NCBI GenBank assembly: GCA_017311185.1 | Contig: JAESUZ010001506.1 | Location: forward strand, 124,001 to 188,000 | Direction: 5' to 3' | Source: Proteles cristata cristata | Taxonomy: Eukaryota > Chordata > Mammalia > Carnivora > Hyaenidae | Length of the DNA: 64,000 nt | In this document: piece by piece, positions 45,301 through 56,140 of the stretch | Numbering within the stretch: the first letter of the stretch is position 1 | How the letters are laid out: each line of letters opens with the position of its first letter | The notes under the pieces: generated by a model | What the model was told of the DNA's origin: nothing | The model's database searches: none | Seen by the model: the letters and a program-made list of their open reading frames with translations, nothing else | Made by a program: the position numbers and the translations under genes

Positions 45301-45632
45301 TGAAATCTGGCCATGTGTAGCAACATGGATGGAATTTTATTGTGTTATGCTGAGCGAAATAAGTCAGTCAGAGAAGGACGGATACCAGATGTTTGCACGT
45401 ATAGGTGGATTAGGAGGAACTTAATGGAGGACCATGCGGGAGGAGAAGGGGAAAAATAGTTGGGGAGAGGTAGGAAGGCAAACAATGAGAGATTCTTGAA
45501 TACTGAGAACTGAGGGGTGGGGCAGATGGGGGTGGGGCAGAGGGGAAGGGGGTAATGGGCATGGAGGAGGGCATTTGATGGGATGGGCACTGGGTATTAT
45601 ATGGAAACCAACTTGGCAATAAATTATTTAAG

Positions 45633-45771
45633 GAAAAAAATAAAATTAATTTAATAAAGCTTCTGTATTAAATCACAAAAATAAAAAAGTAAACAAATGT
45701 ACATACATTACAAAATTTTTTTAATGAATGAGGGAATAGAATAAAAGGAAAAGAATGAAAAAAAAGAAAGA
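45633..45771. other. A-rich sequence after the L1 tail
   Basis: attaatttaataaag near 45640-45660 weakly resembles the cattataaag before the L1 5' end and could be a decayed duplication. Confidence 0.35.
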
Positions 45772-45904
45772 GGGGCGCCTGGGTAGCTCAATTGGTTAAG
45801 CATCCAACTTTCACCTCAAGTCATGATCTCATGGTTCGTGGGTTCGTGTCCCACATCAGGCTCTGTGCTGACAGCTAGCTCATAGTCTGGAGCCTGCTTC
45901 AGAT

Positions 45905-45935
<31 letters not shown>

Positions 45936-46001
45936 GACCCTCCCCTGTTCACGCTGTCTCTATCTCTCTCTCAAAAATAAAACGTTTAAAAAAAAAAAGA
46001 A
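45772..46001 (+). mobile_element. Carnivore SINE
   Basis: Head ggggcgcctgggtagctcaa, a long (TC)n at 45906-45934, tail aaaaataaaacgtttaaaaa. The flanks are A-rich, so the duplication is unclear. Confidence 0.92.
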
Positions 46002-46416
46002 ACATTGGCATGTCCCCTACATGAAAATGTTGTGCCCCCCCATCCCATACCCTACAGGAAAGGGCTATGGCATAAAAAGTGAAAGAAGGCAGACAGGCAG
46101 GGAGAAGAGGGAGAGAAGAGAGTTTGGCTATAGAAGAATTTCAACTGAAAAAAAAATAAAGACAAATATACTAAATTCTCAAATAAATGTTAAAGCACGT
46201 GGGTGAAATAAATGGCCAAAATGTGGTAAGAAAATGTAATGATATAATGAATAAGGGTTTAGCAAAATTTAGGAAAGAAATGGGAAAAGTAATGCTTTTA
46301 TAGGACATAAAACTACATGCAAAGTAAGGAGCAGAATCATTGCTGCTGCAGGAAATGGGCTTGGAAAACACATGAAATGTAGCAAATAATGGCAAATAAT
46401 TAAAAATGTTAAAAGG
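46002..46416. other. Unclassified A-rich sequence
   Basis: No repeat named, no gene seen. Possibly part of the ancient L1 followed downstream. Confidence 0.4.
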
Positions 46417-46640
46417 AAGGAGATCCTGGGTGGCTCGTTCAGTTGTGTTTGACTCTTGATTTGGGCTCAGGTCATGATCTCACAGTTCATAAGATCAAGC
46501 CCTGAGTCCAGCTCTCTACTGACAGCTGCTGAGCCTGCTTAGGATTCTCTCTCCCTCTCTCTGTCCCTCCCCAGCTCATTCTGTCTGTCTGTCTTTTTGT
46601 CTGTCTGTCTCTCTCTCAAAATAAATAAATATACTAAAAA
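46417..46640 (+). mobile_element. Older carnivore SINE
   Basis: Starts aggagatcctgggtggctcg, has a (CTGT)n patch at 46580-46605 and tail caaaataaataaatatact. The flanking attaaaaat words may be the duplication. Confidence 0.88.
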
Positions 46641-46719
46641 TTAAAAATACTGGAAATGTTAGTAAGAAGATTTTTAAAAAGATATTAAAAAGGAAGAATA
46701 GTAGCTATACAGGGAAAGG

Positions 46720-46790
46720 CAATATATATATACACACACACATATATATTCTGTATATTAAATTATATATATTTATATATCCAACAAATG
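46720..46790 (+). repeat. AT-rich (TA)n/(CA)n low complexity
   Basis: aatatatatatacacacaca then catatatatt and attatatatatttatatat. Confidence 0.9.
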
Positions 46791-47012
46791 AATAATAGGT
46801 GACTGTTTTTTATTAGAATAAAACAAATATTCATGTGAGGAAGACCTGTGTATGCATGGAAAGGGCTGACGGATCCTAGAAAAAACTGATATATATCTAA
46901 CAATTTTGAGGGGAAAAAAGTTCAGTAAAATTATTGCACTTAAATGATCAAGAGAATTCTGTAAGCATCTATGCAGAATAGGTAAGTCACTTAAGAAATG
47001 AAAAGAGACTGG

Positions 47013-47253
47013 GGACTGGGGTGCCTGGGTGGCTCAATCGGTTGGGTGTCCGACTTTGGCTCAGGTCATCACAGATCACATCACAATCTCACAGTTTGTG
47101 GGTTCAAGCCCCGCGTTGGGCTCTGTGCTGACAGCTCAGAGCTTGGAGCCAGTTTCAGATTCTGTGTCTCCCTCTCTCTCTGACTCTCCCCTGTTCATGC
47201 TGTGTGTGTGTCTCTCTCTCTCAGAATAAATAAAACATTAAAAAAAAAAAAAA
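47013..47253 (+). mobile_element. Carnivore SINE with internal 12-bp insertion
   Basis: Perfect 20-bp duplication aagaaatgaaaagagactgg at 46993-47012 and 47254-47273. After tcaggtcat there is an extra cacagatcacat before the usual cacaatctcacag, a small duplication of the ATC-rich segment. A (TG)n patch lies near 47200. Confidence 0.95.
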
Positions 47254-47309
47254 AAGAAATGAAAAGAGACTGGTAGATGTCTCAGAGAATTAAATACCAG
47301 GAAACAAGG

Positions 47310-47440
47310 AGAGCAGTAGGTTAAGGCCATGGGCTTTGAGGTAGACACAACTGGCTTGTCCATTCATTTGCTGGGTGACCATAGATTCGTACCACTTACT
47401 TGAACTTTCTGGTTCTCAGTTTCCTCATTTGTGCTCAAGG
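47310..47440 (+). mobile_element. MIR
   Basis: gcagtaggttaaggccatgg, ctttgaggtagacacaactg and ggttctcagtttcctcattt match sense MIR. Confidence 0.8.
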
Positions 47441-47596
47441 ATGTAGAAGAAAATCACCCAGTGCATATTTTTCTAAATCCAGAGAGGTCATGAAGAGACA
47501 GACTATCTGTCAAAGTATAGAAGCCAAAGAAGTCACTGCCAATGCATCAAATAACCACAGTATGAAGTGCTGGACATACAAGAAGAAACTCCAAGA

Positions 47597-47834
47597 GGGG
47601 CGCCTGGGTGGCTTAGTCGGTTAAGCGTCCGACTTTCGCTTAGGTCATGATCTCGCGGTTCGTGGGTTCGAGCCCGCGTTGGGCTCTGTGCTGACTGACA
47701 GCTCAGAGCCTGGAGCCTGTTTCAGTCTGTGACTCCCTCTCTCTCTGACCCTCCCCTGCTCACGCTGTCTCTCTCTCCTGGAAATAAATAAAAACATTAA
47801 AAAAAATTTTTTAAAAAACAAAAACAAAAACAAA
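47597..47834 (+). mobile_element. Young feliform SINE
   Basis: Perfect duplication agaagaaactccaaga at 47581-47596 and 47835-47850. Full young-subfamily marker set (gcttagtcggttaagcgtcc, ctttcgcttaggtcatg, tctcctggaaataaataaa). Confidence 0.97.
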
Positions 47835-47937
47835 AGAAGAAACTCCAAGAAACATAAGAGGGAAGGTGACTTCATACACCTCTCTAGCTCCCCCCTGGTG
47901 GGGTCAAGTAAAAAACAAATTAGGAGGCAGAAGAGGA

Positions 47938-48131
47938 GGGGCACCCGAGTGACTCAGTCAGTTAAGTGTCTGACTTCGGCTCAGGTCATGTTCTCACTGC
48001 TTGTGGATTCGAGTCCCACGTAGGGCTCTATGCTGACAGCTCCGATCCTGGAGTCTGCTTCAGACTCTGTGTCTCCCTCTCTCTCTCTACCCCTCTCTCT
48101 CTCTCTCTTTCTAAGAATAAACATTTTAAAA
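47938..48131 (+). mobile_element. Carnivore SINE
   Basis: Head ggggcacccgagtgactcag, CT track, tail ctaagaataaacatttta. Flanks aggcagaagagga and aggcaaaagtgga look like a decayed duplication. Confidence 0.9.
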
Positions 48132-48587
48132 AAGGCAAAAGTGGATTTAAATCATGTAATCATTTAGATAAATATCTACTTTTTGTCGAACATACATATT
48201 AGTAAACTCAAGCAGCATGTATAAAAATGTCCCAAATTACTTTTTAAAAAATTCCAAAAAGTAAAAATAGTACAGGCTGCACCCTGTAATCACATGCAAC
48301 AATGCACAAAATAACATGGAAGAACAAATACTACTAACAACAAACTCCCTGCCCAACAAATGAAAAATAAAATTAAAAAAAATCTCTACAACATCTCTAA
48401 CTTTAAAGGAAACATTAAAACCACAAATGCAAAACATATGGAAAACAAAATGAGAACATTTCACCTAAAATTCTGAGGCAAATACCAAAAACTAGTAAGG
48501 TAAAGGTTCATCCTCACACACATTTGTTATTAAAACAAAACTGTAGAAACAGCAAGATTAGCATTTCCTCAAAAACAGAACACACTA

Positions 48588-48800
48588 TGGGGTGCCTGGG
48601 TGGCTCAGCCAATTGAGTGTCTGACTACAGCTCAGGTCATGATCTTGAAGTTTTCAAGCCCCATATTGGGCTCTGTGCTGACAGCTCAGAGCCTGGAGCC
48701 TGCTTCAGCTTCTGTGTCCCTCTCTCTCTCTCTCCTCTTCCTCTCTCTTCTCTCTCTCTCTCTCTCAAAAATAAAGAAACATTAAAAATTTTTAAAAAAT
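48588..48800 (+). mobile_element. Carnivore SINE
   Basis: Duplication agaacacacta at 48577-48587 and 48801-48811. Head ggggtgcctgggtggctcag, CT track, tail caaaaataaagaaacatta. Confidence 0.94.
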
Positions 48801-49480
48801 AGAACACACTACAAAAATAATTAAGGAAGCACAGGGAGGGCTCCATAAAGATAAAATAGAGATTGGTATAGAAAATGCAAGAAGTAATCTTTTGAAAGCC
48901 CAGGAAAACAGATCAACCAGTGGATAGCCTAATCAATGATCAAAAGAAGGACAGACCACTCAATACTCAAACTAGGAATGAGAGAGAAAAGAAAAAACAA
49001 ATTTAGACTACTAAGAATCAACGAAGACATAAAAGATGTCCATCCTTACAAATTATCACATTAATACAAACCAAACTAACATTGAGATAATATTTTTAGC
49101 CATGAGATAGGCAAAGACATGTCACTGTCCGGGGAGGATGGGGGACAATGAGACCATTTTTGAACTTGGTGAGAGTGAAAATCTATATACATCTTCTGGA
49201 GGATGGTTCAGTAATATGTGCCAGGTTTTTGAATGTGTGTAACCTTTGACTAAATACTTTACTCACAGGATACGCTTTAAGGAGATAACCATATACACAC
49301 ATGCCCATGTGCAGCACAAACAGCAAAACTTAATACTTAATATGCAATAAAACATGTGCCTTTAAAAAAATTATGTTGTAGATTTGCATTTCTTGACTTG
49401 GAAAGATGTCTACAAATTGGGAGGCAAAAAAGAAAAAAAGAAGCATGTAAATGTGAAATTATCAATTAAAAAATAAGGAC

Positions 49481-49565
49481 TTTGAACACCTGCTATGTGC
49501 CTGACACCCCACCATGTGTGCTGGGGAGCGGCAGAGAGCAAGACAGAGAATGTTCCTCCCTCATC
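49481..49565 (-). mobile_element. L2 tail fragment, antisense
   Basis: gaacacctgctatgtgcctg, gtgtgctggggagcggcaga and caagacagagaatgttcctc follow the reversed L2 tail. Confidence 0.6.
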
Positions 49566-49599
49566 GGTACCAGAATAAAAGCAGAAGCCAGCACCAGCC

Positions 49600-49770
49600 T
49601 TCGGACACGTCTGAGGAAAATGGTCACCATCTATGAACAGTAATTATCTCTATTTAGTAGGACTTGGGGTAACCCTACTTTCTTCTTCATTTCTCTGCAT
49701 TGTTTGACAGGTTTAAAATGCACATATCTGATGATTTTAATCAGGAGAATGATTTATTTTCTGAGACGTG
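49600..49770 (+). mobile_element. Probable ancient L1 3' UTR
   Basis: gaacagtaattatctctatt, ttcttcttcatttctctgca and tttgacaggtttaaaatgca resemble the L1MD/ME 3' UTR and may end the element begun upstream. Confidence 0.45.
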
Positions 49771-52139
49771 CGGAAATTACTTGTGGTTGAGAGCACGGTA
49801 GACTTGGTGTTAAGCAGTGCTGGAAAATAAGGGTAGAATTTGCATTTAGAGACTGCAGTGAGCATTTTGCACTAGTATCACTCTCATATCACTGTTTACC
49901 AAATTTAAAAATAGAATAATATGGCTGCCCATCGGACCATACAATGACTCTCACACACAGTTTCGTGTCTGGATTTAGCAAATCCAGAAGTCTTCTGAGT
50001 CACCGTTGTCCAAAGATGAATAAAAAAACCAATTGGCTACAGCTCTTAGGAGGCCTTAGATAATCCACGTTTCTCCAGGCAGGGTGAAGGAGCCGACAGC
50101 TAAAGTTCCTGGGCGGCTCCAGGTGGAGGCACATGCAGTGTGGTAAAACCCCACTGCAAAATCAGTGATTTCGTAGATTTTTGTAACCTTCTCCCATCGG
50201 GAAAAGCAGTAAAGTATTTGAGAAAGAAAAGAATGCATGCTTTAAGTTCAACTTATTTTTCATATTTGACTTTAATTTGGGGACTATACACTCAGTATTT
50301 TGATATTGACATCTGTTTTATGTTTTGATTATTCTTAAATGTGCACTTCAGTGGATATGAACTCCTCAACTTTTGGGTGACGTCTGTCATCTAAACCACA
50401 AAACTGTCTGCGGTTTCCCCAGGAGCCCATCGTGGGAATAACGGGGTTCGTTGCCTCCCTCAGTCCCACATTCATTTGTCTTCTTTATAAGGCTGACATG
50501 AGCATTGGAATGTCCTGCGTGCTACTGTCTTCCGGAAGCCATTTGAATCTCCTCGGCCTGGGTCAGAGGCTTAGCTCAGGGCAGGAGATTGTCAGTGGCA
50601 CCCATATTCTTATGTCCCTCAGAGCATCTCTGTTCTACCATTCAACCCATCTGTGTGTTAGGCTACAGTTTCCCCCATTCAAACTTAGAAATAAAAATGA
50701 GCGTGTCTGTAGGGAGAGGGTGCATCTCATAGGAGCTTTGAAGTAAAACATGAGGGAGGCATGAGGATGCAAGGTTTGAAAGTAATGAAATCGTGTGTTG
50801 ATATAATAGTTAAGCCTGAACAAACAAAGTAGCTTAAACAAAGTAGAAGTTTTATTTTCAATAGAGAAAAAATTGGTAGTTAGAGCATCTAGGCAGCTTG
50901 GCAAAGTCATCAGACACACTGTGTCATCATCCTTAGGGCGGGTCCTTCTCTTCATGGTACAAGATGGCTGCTGGAGTTCTAGCCATCTCATTAGCATTCC
51001 AGAGAGCAGGTTAAAGGAAGGAATAGAAGGAGATCTTCTCTCCATTTTTTGGAGACCTCCCATCAATCTCACACAATACTTCTGTCTAAATCCCAGTGTA
51101 GTTAAGTGGCTCCTAGAGCTACAAGGTAAGCTAGAGGAAGCAGTTTTTTTTTTAACCAGGCAGTAATATGCCACCTAAAAATCAGGGTCCTTACTAATGA
51201 AGAAAAATGGGGGAATGGATAGATGTTAAGAGGCAACATGTAGGCACACACCAGTGAATGCTCACATAATTCTAATGATTTAGCAAAGTTCTTCTTAGGG
51301 AAGGGGCTGTCACTGTCAAGTTACCACAAGGTACCCATAAGGCAAGATCTGGAGACACAGGGGAGGTCTGAAGTAAAGCTGAATTTCAAATGGAAAGATT
51401 CCGACTTTGGCTCTTGTGCCCAAGAGAGAAGTGGGGAGAAGATAAGTCACCAAGAATATGTGAAGGGGTCAGAGAACTCTGAGAGGTGGTGTGGGGAGTT
51501 TTTAACAAGAAGAATAAAAAGGAAAAGGGGAGGAGAGGGGAAGAAAAAATACTTTGGGGTAAAGTAGTTAAATGGATTTGTAGAACCGGGATGGCCAATA
51601 TGCAAACCCACCTCCTTCTGTCCAAACTTAGTACATTCACAAAGCCCCACTAGAAGATGGGTGCTATGGCGGGGGTGGGGGAGTGTTTGAATCTAGAAAA
51701 AAGCCTAGGAAGCCCCCTCCGCCAGGTCATCACACTCCATAGGGGACAGTGTGCATGAGATGATGTTAAGTAGAAGCAGCAGTTCTGAGACAAATGTGGG
51801 TAGAGAACAAGAGCCCCGTCCCTTCCCCCCACCCCCGGCCCACCGCCCCATAGTCACAAACATCCCAGGACCTCGGGGAACAGATGTACAAGTCATGAAA
51901 TGGGATTTTGAGCCAATTCTCTCCAGAGTTGAAACGGCATTTCCATGTGAGTTAAGTTGCCATTAAACGTCGGCTTTCCCTCCTGTCAATCTCCCAGTAC
52001 ACATGAAGAGGATGGAGAAATGTTTATTTGAGCTTTAATAAAATATAAGCTTTATAATGAAGAAAAACAAAGTTAAATGCCATACAGCTGGTTAGTGGTT
52101 CAACCAGAACCAGGACCCGTGCTTTGATGGCCTCCTCTA
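49771..52139. other. Mostly unique; one unnamed old repeat
   Basis: 50800-51170 (aagttttattttcaatagag, then gtacaagatggctgctggag and ttctagccatctcattagca) has the look of an ancient dispersed repeat that I cannot name. The 179-codon minus frame at 50635-51174 crosses it and is not credible as a gene. 51490-51560 is purine-rich. Confidence 0.4.
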
Positions 52140-52425
52140 TTTAGGAGGGAAATATGTGTTATTATCTCATTAACCGAAGAGATTCTGGAGCAATGTGCTC
52201 AAACGCATGAGTGAGTCTAGGCTTGGCACAAAGGGTGCCCTGATCCATTAGCGATGTCTGCTGTGTGCTCTGGGTGTGGGGCGTGAGCTCTCATACCGCC
52301 CAGCTATTGTCCTCCTTAGACCACGATGACACTCTAATTGCTGGGATTTACAGCCATCCCATTAGGTGTAATAGATGTAATAGGCCATGGATGTTCAGAC
52401 TTGCCAGGAAGAAGAATCTTAAAAT
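52140..52425. promoter_or_regulatory. Candidate conserved non-coding element
   Basis: Repeat-free, with retained CpGs (taaccgaag, aaacgcatg, attagcgatg, gggcgtgag, ataccgccc, ccacgatg) and the words cactctaattgctgggattt and ccattaggtgtaatagatgt. Constraint is inferred from composition only. Confidence 0.3.
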
Positions 52426-52634
52426 CTTATTTTTTTGAAGTCCTGTCTAAAGTGGGGCATAAAATCAAAAAGATAAACTCCATGACTTACAGATACTCTT
52501 GTTTCTCTAGTTCAACCTACATTGTGATACTTCAACTTCTTCTATAACATTCTATTAAAAGTTGAGCATCTCTTGGCATTCCTCATGGAGCCAGAATAAT
52601 AAACATGGCGACAGCAAACAGCACAGGCAAAGCT

Positions 52635-52815
52635 TCTAGTATATGCTGTGTGTTCTGCTAAACACTTCACAGAGCACTGTCTTATCCAATTCCCTCAGCA
52701 ACGTATGAGACTCATGTTCCCATCACCCTCATTTTCTAGAAGAGAAAACTGACAGCAAAGTGAAGAATCCTGCCCCGGGTCTGACAGCTGCTTTGTGTGG
52801 AGCCTGGGATTCCAA
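52635..52815 (-). mobile_element. MIR, antisense
   Basis: tgctaaacacttcacagagc, ttttctagaagagaaaactg and gagcctgggattccaattc match reversed MIR. Confidence 0.75.
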
Positions 52816-53464
52816 TTCTACTGGTGACCCAAACCTCTAGAAATGACTGTGGGGAGGCCAAGTAGAGCCCCACCAATTCACGGGAACAAGGAAAGACTCA
52901 TTCCACATCTGAGTCCTTCCCAGGGATCTAATCAGTGCTGTAGTGGATATGCCTCATATCCATAGAGGCAGCCGGGAAGTTAGTGAAATGTTCATTCTCA
53001 GGCATCTTATTGACCTGGTTCCTATTCAAAAGGGATTCTCATTAGTGAGATCTGGAAGAACAAATATTTCTCTGAAAATATTTCCTTCTCCACAGCACTC
53101 CAAGAAAGTGACCAAATATCCTCAGGCTAGGATTAGATTGTACGAACTAAGGCTTCTAAACTTCTAAACAGACAATCACTATACTTTCTCCCTGAGGGAC
53201 AAATTAAGAATTTATTGATGCTTCCCCTCAGGGTTTCAGTCAATTGAATGCAATTCTGTCACTAATATTCTGATGGGAATTTTCCAGAGTGATTAATGAA
53301 GACAAAGCCATGGACCCTGATTCGTGGTAGCTAACTGCTGCCAGGCCAGGAGAGGCACAAAGTCTTGGAGTGCACTTCTCATCTCCTAGACACAACAGTG
53401 TGGGGAGATAGAGTGCCTGTCACCTATTCCTACCACTAGCCACTCACTCACTGATCCGTGCCTT
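52816..53464. other. Unique sequence, no gene seen
   Basis: No repeat or exon recognised. Confidence 0.5.
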
Positions 53465-53640
53465 CTCCCTCACCCCTAATATTACAGTGCACACAGTGTG
53501 CCAAGCCCTGTTGTAGTCACCAAGGGAGACAGCAATGGATAGGCCATAAAAGGCTCCTGCCCCACCCCCACCCCCAGACTTCATAGGTCCATTGCAGAGC
53601 TGGACAGACAATACACAATGGCCAACATCACTAAAAAGAA
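53465..53640 (-). mobile_element. L2 3' end, antisense
   Basis: agtgtgccaagccctgttgt, accaagggagacagcaatgg and agctggacagacaatacaca follow reversed L2. Confidence 0.65.
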
Positions 53641-54516
53641 CTTCAGATGGTGCAATGTTGACAAAGGGGTAAAAAGTGAATCTCAGAGGAACTCCGAGTG
53701 CCTCTACAACAATCTGTACCCCCAACTAAAACATTCCTTATAATAAACTCCAATAATACCATGCAAAGCCCATGAATTGTAAAGAGACAAGACCATCTTC
53801 CCCTTAAAAGTGGGTAGCATGCTATAGGCTTCATCATTCATGGTTTCACACTGTCCCTCTTCCACCCCTGATCCAAAAGGAAGGAAGCTTCCATCTGGCC
53901 TGGCATTTTTAAAAAATGATGCAGTCATGAAATGAGAAGACAAAAAATAAACTCCAGAGCCTGCCTAGAGAGTAATGTTTTACCAACAGGATGTGTCATA
54001 AATATGAAATGGCAAAGAAAGATGTTCCAGGATTTGTCCTTTGTCCTTTGTTAGCCAGACAGATAATGAGTTACCATCAGGGATTTTTTTTCTTATTTAA
54101 ACATGAGCTACATATAACTTCCATACTTCTGTGAAAAGGGAACCTATAAATCACAAGTTATTGTTTCCTAGAAACTGGGATTATACAAGGGAGAGCCAAA
54201 CAAAACCCTTTGTTTCATGAGCTTGCAACTTTTTAATTAAATACCACTTTAAACTCACACATGCATAAGCCAAATGTTCTTAATCCATTCTGCTTTCAAG
54301 CCCAGTGTTCAAGCTCCACTTTCCATCACTGTTAGTATAGTGGGGGTAGGATTCATGCATTTATTTTTTTCTATCTTTTCCCTCTATCAATTTAGGTAAA
54401 CTGAAGAACATAGATCATAGGACAGGGATTAGTTCTTAACTTTTTTTTTTTTTTTTTTTTTGTAGTCATCATGACCAAGGACCAAACTACACATATAAGA
54501 CTATAAACAAATAAGC
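53641..54516. other. Unique sequence with a poly(T) run
   Basis: A run of 21 T at 54441-54461 shortly before the purine tract. No gene seen. Confidence 0.5.
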
Positions 54517-54680
54517 AAGGGAAGAAGGAAGGAAGGAAGGAAGGAAGGAAGGAAGGAAGGAAGGAAAGGGAAAGGAAAGGGAAAGGAAAGGGGAAGGGAG
54601 GGGAAAGGAAAGGGGAAGGGAGGGGAAGGGAAGGGAAGGGAAGGGAAGGGAAGAGAAGGGAAGGGAAGGAGGAAAGAAGG
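54517..54680 (+). repeat. 164-nt uninterrupted homopurine tract
   Basis: (GGAA)n at the left grades into GGGAAA/GGGGAAGGGA mixtures and (GGGAA)n. I see no pyrimidine between 54517 and 54680. It has internal mirror symmetry. The long proline/serine/leucine frames on the minus strand here are low-complexity artefacts. Confidence 0.97.
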
Positions 54681-54959
54681 TAGAAGGAAATAGACTCCTT
54701 AGCATGTAGGGGGCATGTAAACCAAAAACACTTAACTTGACCCCTACAGATCATTGAGGCAGAATCTGATTAGTTCTTCACCAGTGTCTCTGTTCTCTTC
54801 ATCTTTGGCATGCTTTTAAGTTGAATTTCCCAATGTCACACGAGGACATGTGGCTAATTCCCCATAGAATGTCAGCAAAAGGGATGTGTGTTACTTATAG
54901 AAATGACCCCTAAAATCTCCTACCCTATTGCTCAGGTTTCCTCCTTTTTTTTCCCTGCT
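54681..54959. other. Unique sequence, no gene seen
   Basis: Nothing recognised. Confidence 0.45.
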
Positions 54960-55095
54960 GGATACAGCAAAGGATCAAGTAGAGGTCTCTGAGGCCCTGA
55001 AAGATGGTAGAGCCACATACCAAGCACCTGGGTCCCTAAATGACCACGTGAAGCATAATGTCCCCTTTATAAGAGACTGTGACATGAAAAAGAAA
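54960..55095 (+). mobile_element. Probable old LTR-like repeat fragment
   Basis: aggatcaagtagaggtctct, gaggccctgaaagatggtag, gggtccctaaatgaccacgt and gagactgtgacatgaaaaag resemble the body of an old mammalian LTR-type repeat. It mimics an exon, with an acceptor-like gctggatacag and a donor-like aaag/gtatga. Confidence 0.5.
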
Positions 55096-55159
55096 GGTAT
55101 GACACCAAGAGATGAGGGTTGTTCCTAAACACTTAACCAGCCCTGCATAATACTTTCCA

Positions 55160-55725
55160 GTCTTAGTCTGTCTGGGCTACTATAACCAAATACCATAGAC
55201 CGGGTGGCTTAAACAATAAACATTTATTTCTCCTAATTCTGGAGGCTAGGAATCCAAGATCAAGATGCTGACAGATTTGGTGTCTGATGAGAGTCCACTT
55301 CCTGGTTCATTAAGGGTGGTCTTGCCATGTCCTCACATGGCAGAGAGAGGAGGGAACTCTCTGGGGTCTCTTTTTTTAAATTTTTTTAATATTTATTTTT
55401 GAGACAGAGGCAGAGACAAAGACAAAGCAGAAGCAGGGGAGGGGCAGAGAGAAATAGACACAGAACCCAAAGCAGACTCCAGATCCAATGTGGATCTCAA
55501 ACCCATAAACCCCAAGATCATGACCTGAGCTGAAGTCAGACACCCAACCAGCTGAGCTACCCGGGCTCCCCTCTGGAATCTCTTTTATAAGGACACTGAC
55601 CTCATTCATGAAGCTCTGTTCTTATGACCTAGTCACCTTCCAAAAGCACCACTGCCATCACTGAGGATTAGGATTTCACCATATGAATTTGATGAGGGAT
55701 ACACGTATCCGTTTATAGCAATTCC
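55160..55725 (-). mobile_element. MaLR (MLT1-type) LTR, antisense, split by a SINE
   Basis: gtctgggctactataaccaa, accgggtggcttaaacaata, ttctggaggctaggaatcca, then after the SINE ttataaggacactgacctca and gaggattaggatttcaccat match the antisense MaLR LTR. No viral gene is present. Confidence 0.75.
55375..55570 (-). mobile_element. Carnivore SINE, antisense
   Basis: Duplication ctctggggtctctttt (55359) and ctctggaatctctttt (55571) with two changes. Head gctgagctacccgggctccc. Confidence 0.9.
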
Positions 55726-55960
55726 TTTGCTCTATTGTTCCATCCATGAAGGTGACAGACACTAACAGATACCACGTGGGTAAATTCTTTTTACTATTCT
55801 CAGACATTTATGCCATGCTCCAGACATCTTGAAGCTCACATTCAGAGGATGTCCCCACGATCTTATCCAAGGACTTTAAATCCTAAATTTATATTTTTAG
55901 CCAGTTTGTAACCCTTCACTACAATTCCTATTTAAAAAGACCTTCAAGAATCAGTTCATC
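55726..55960. other. Unique sequence
   Basis: Nothing recognised. Confidence 0.45.
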
Positions 55961-56140
55961 AGGGCACCTGAGTGGCCCAATAGGATGAGAGTCCAACTTC
56001 AGATTGGGTCATGATCTCATAGTTTGTGAGTTCGAGCCCCACACTGGGTTCTCTGCTGTCAATGTAGAGCCCGTTTCAGATCCTCTTTCCCCCTCTCTGT
56101 CACATTCTTTCTCAAAAATAAAACATTAAAAAAAAAAAAG
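55961..56140 (+). mobile_element. Older carnivore SINE
   Basis: Head agggcacctgagtggcccaa, B box gtgagttcgagcccc, short CT track, tail caaaaataaaacattaaaaa. Confidence 0.88.

Larger units (their letters stand above)
40755..45423 (+). pseudogene. L1 ORF2 (endonuclease-reverse transcriptase), broken remnant
   Basis: ORF2 supplies target nicking and reverse transcription. The endonuclease part runs about 40755-42100, with the nested L1 inside it and the SINE just beyond. Its end still shows LSDHNAMKFE with the catalytic D and H. After the SINE, the linker (42413-42649) and the reverse transcriptase (42690-43870) can be followed: [31 protein letters not shown], and then [14 protein letters not shown], where the usual FADD is FAND. 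The C-terminal part at 44427-45080 includes [16 protein letters not shown] and then frameshifts to 44975-45424. Many stops and shifts show it is inactive. Confidence 0.93.
38080..45632 (+). mobile_element. Near full-length dead L1 with nested L1 and SINE
   Basis: The 5' end ggagggaggcaatatggcag is the usual L1 start. In order there follow a GC-rich then pyrimidine-rich 5' UTR (to about 39767), ORF1 remnant, ORF2 remnant, a G-rich 3' UTR (45425-45600) and the end ggcaataaattatttaagg. Removing the nested L1 (41329-41896) and SINE (42125-42348), with one duplication each, leaves about 6.7 kb, a normal L1 length. No clear target duplication is visible, which fits greater age than its guests. Confidence 0.93.
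46641..49480 (+). mobile_element. Ancient L1 (L1M-type) remnants between SINEs
   Basis: Best supported at 48820-49360. There, aacagatcaaccagtggata, agaatcaacgaagacataaa, tggaggatggttcagtaata, ctttaaggagataaccatat and acacatgcccatgtgcagca follow old L1 ORF2 in order. At 46860-46980, aagggctgacggatcctaga and cagtaaaattattgcactta suggest old L1 as well. 48140-48580 is less certain. Confidence 0.55.

Noticed and set aside
50635..51174. 179-codon minus-strand frame
   Set aside because: It spans what looks like an old dispersed repeat and unique DNA, with no domain, promoter or splice support.
54392..54754. 120-codon frame made of SLPFPSLP-like repeats
   Set aside because: Simple translation of the homopurine tract's complementary strand.
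54945..55096. Exon-like segment with acceptor gctggatacag and donor aaag/gtatga
   Set aside because: The body resembles an old LTR-type repeat next to an antisense MaLR LTR, so the splice-like edges are probably accidental.
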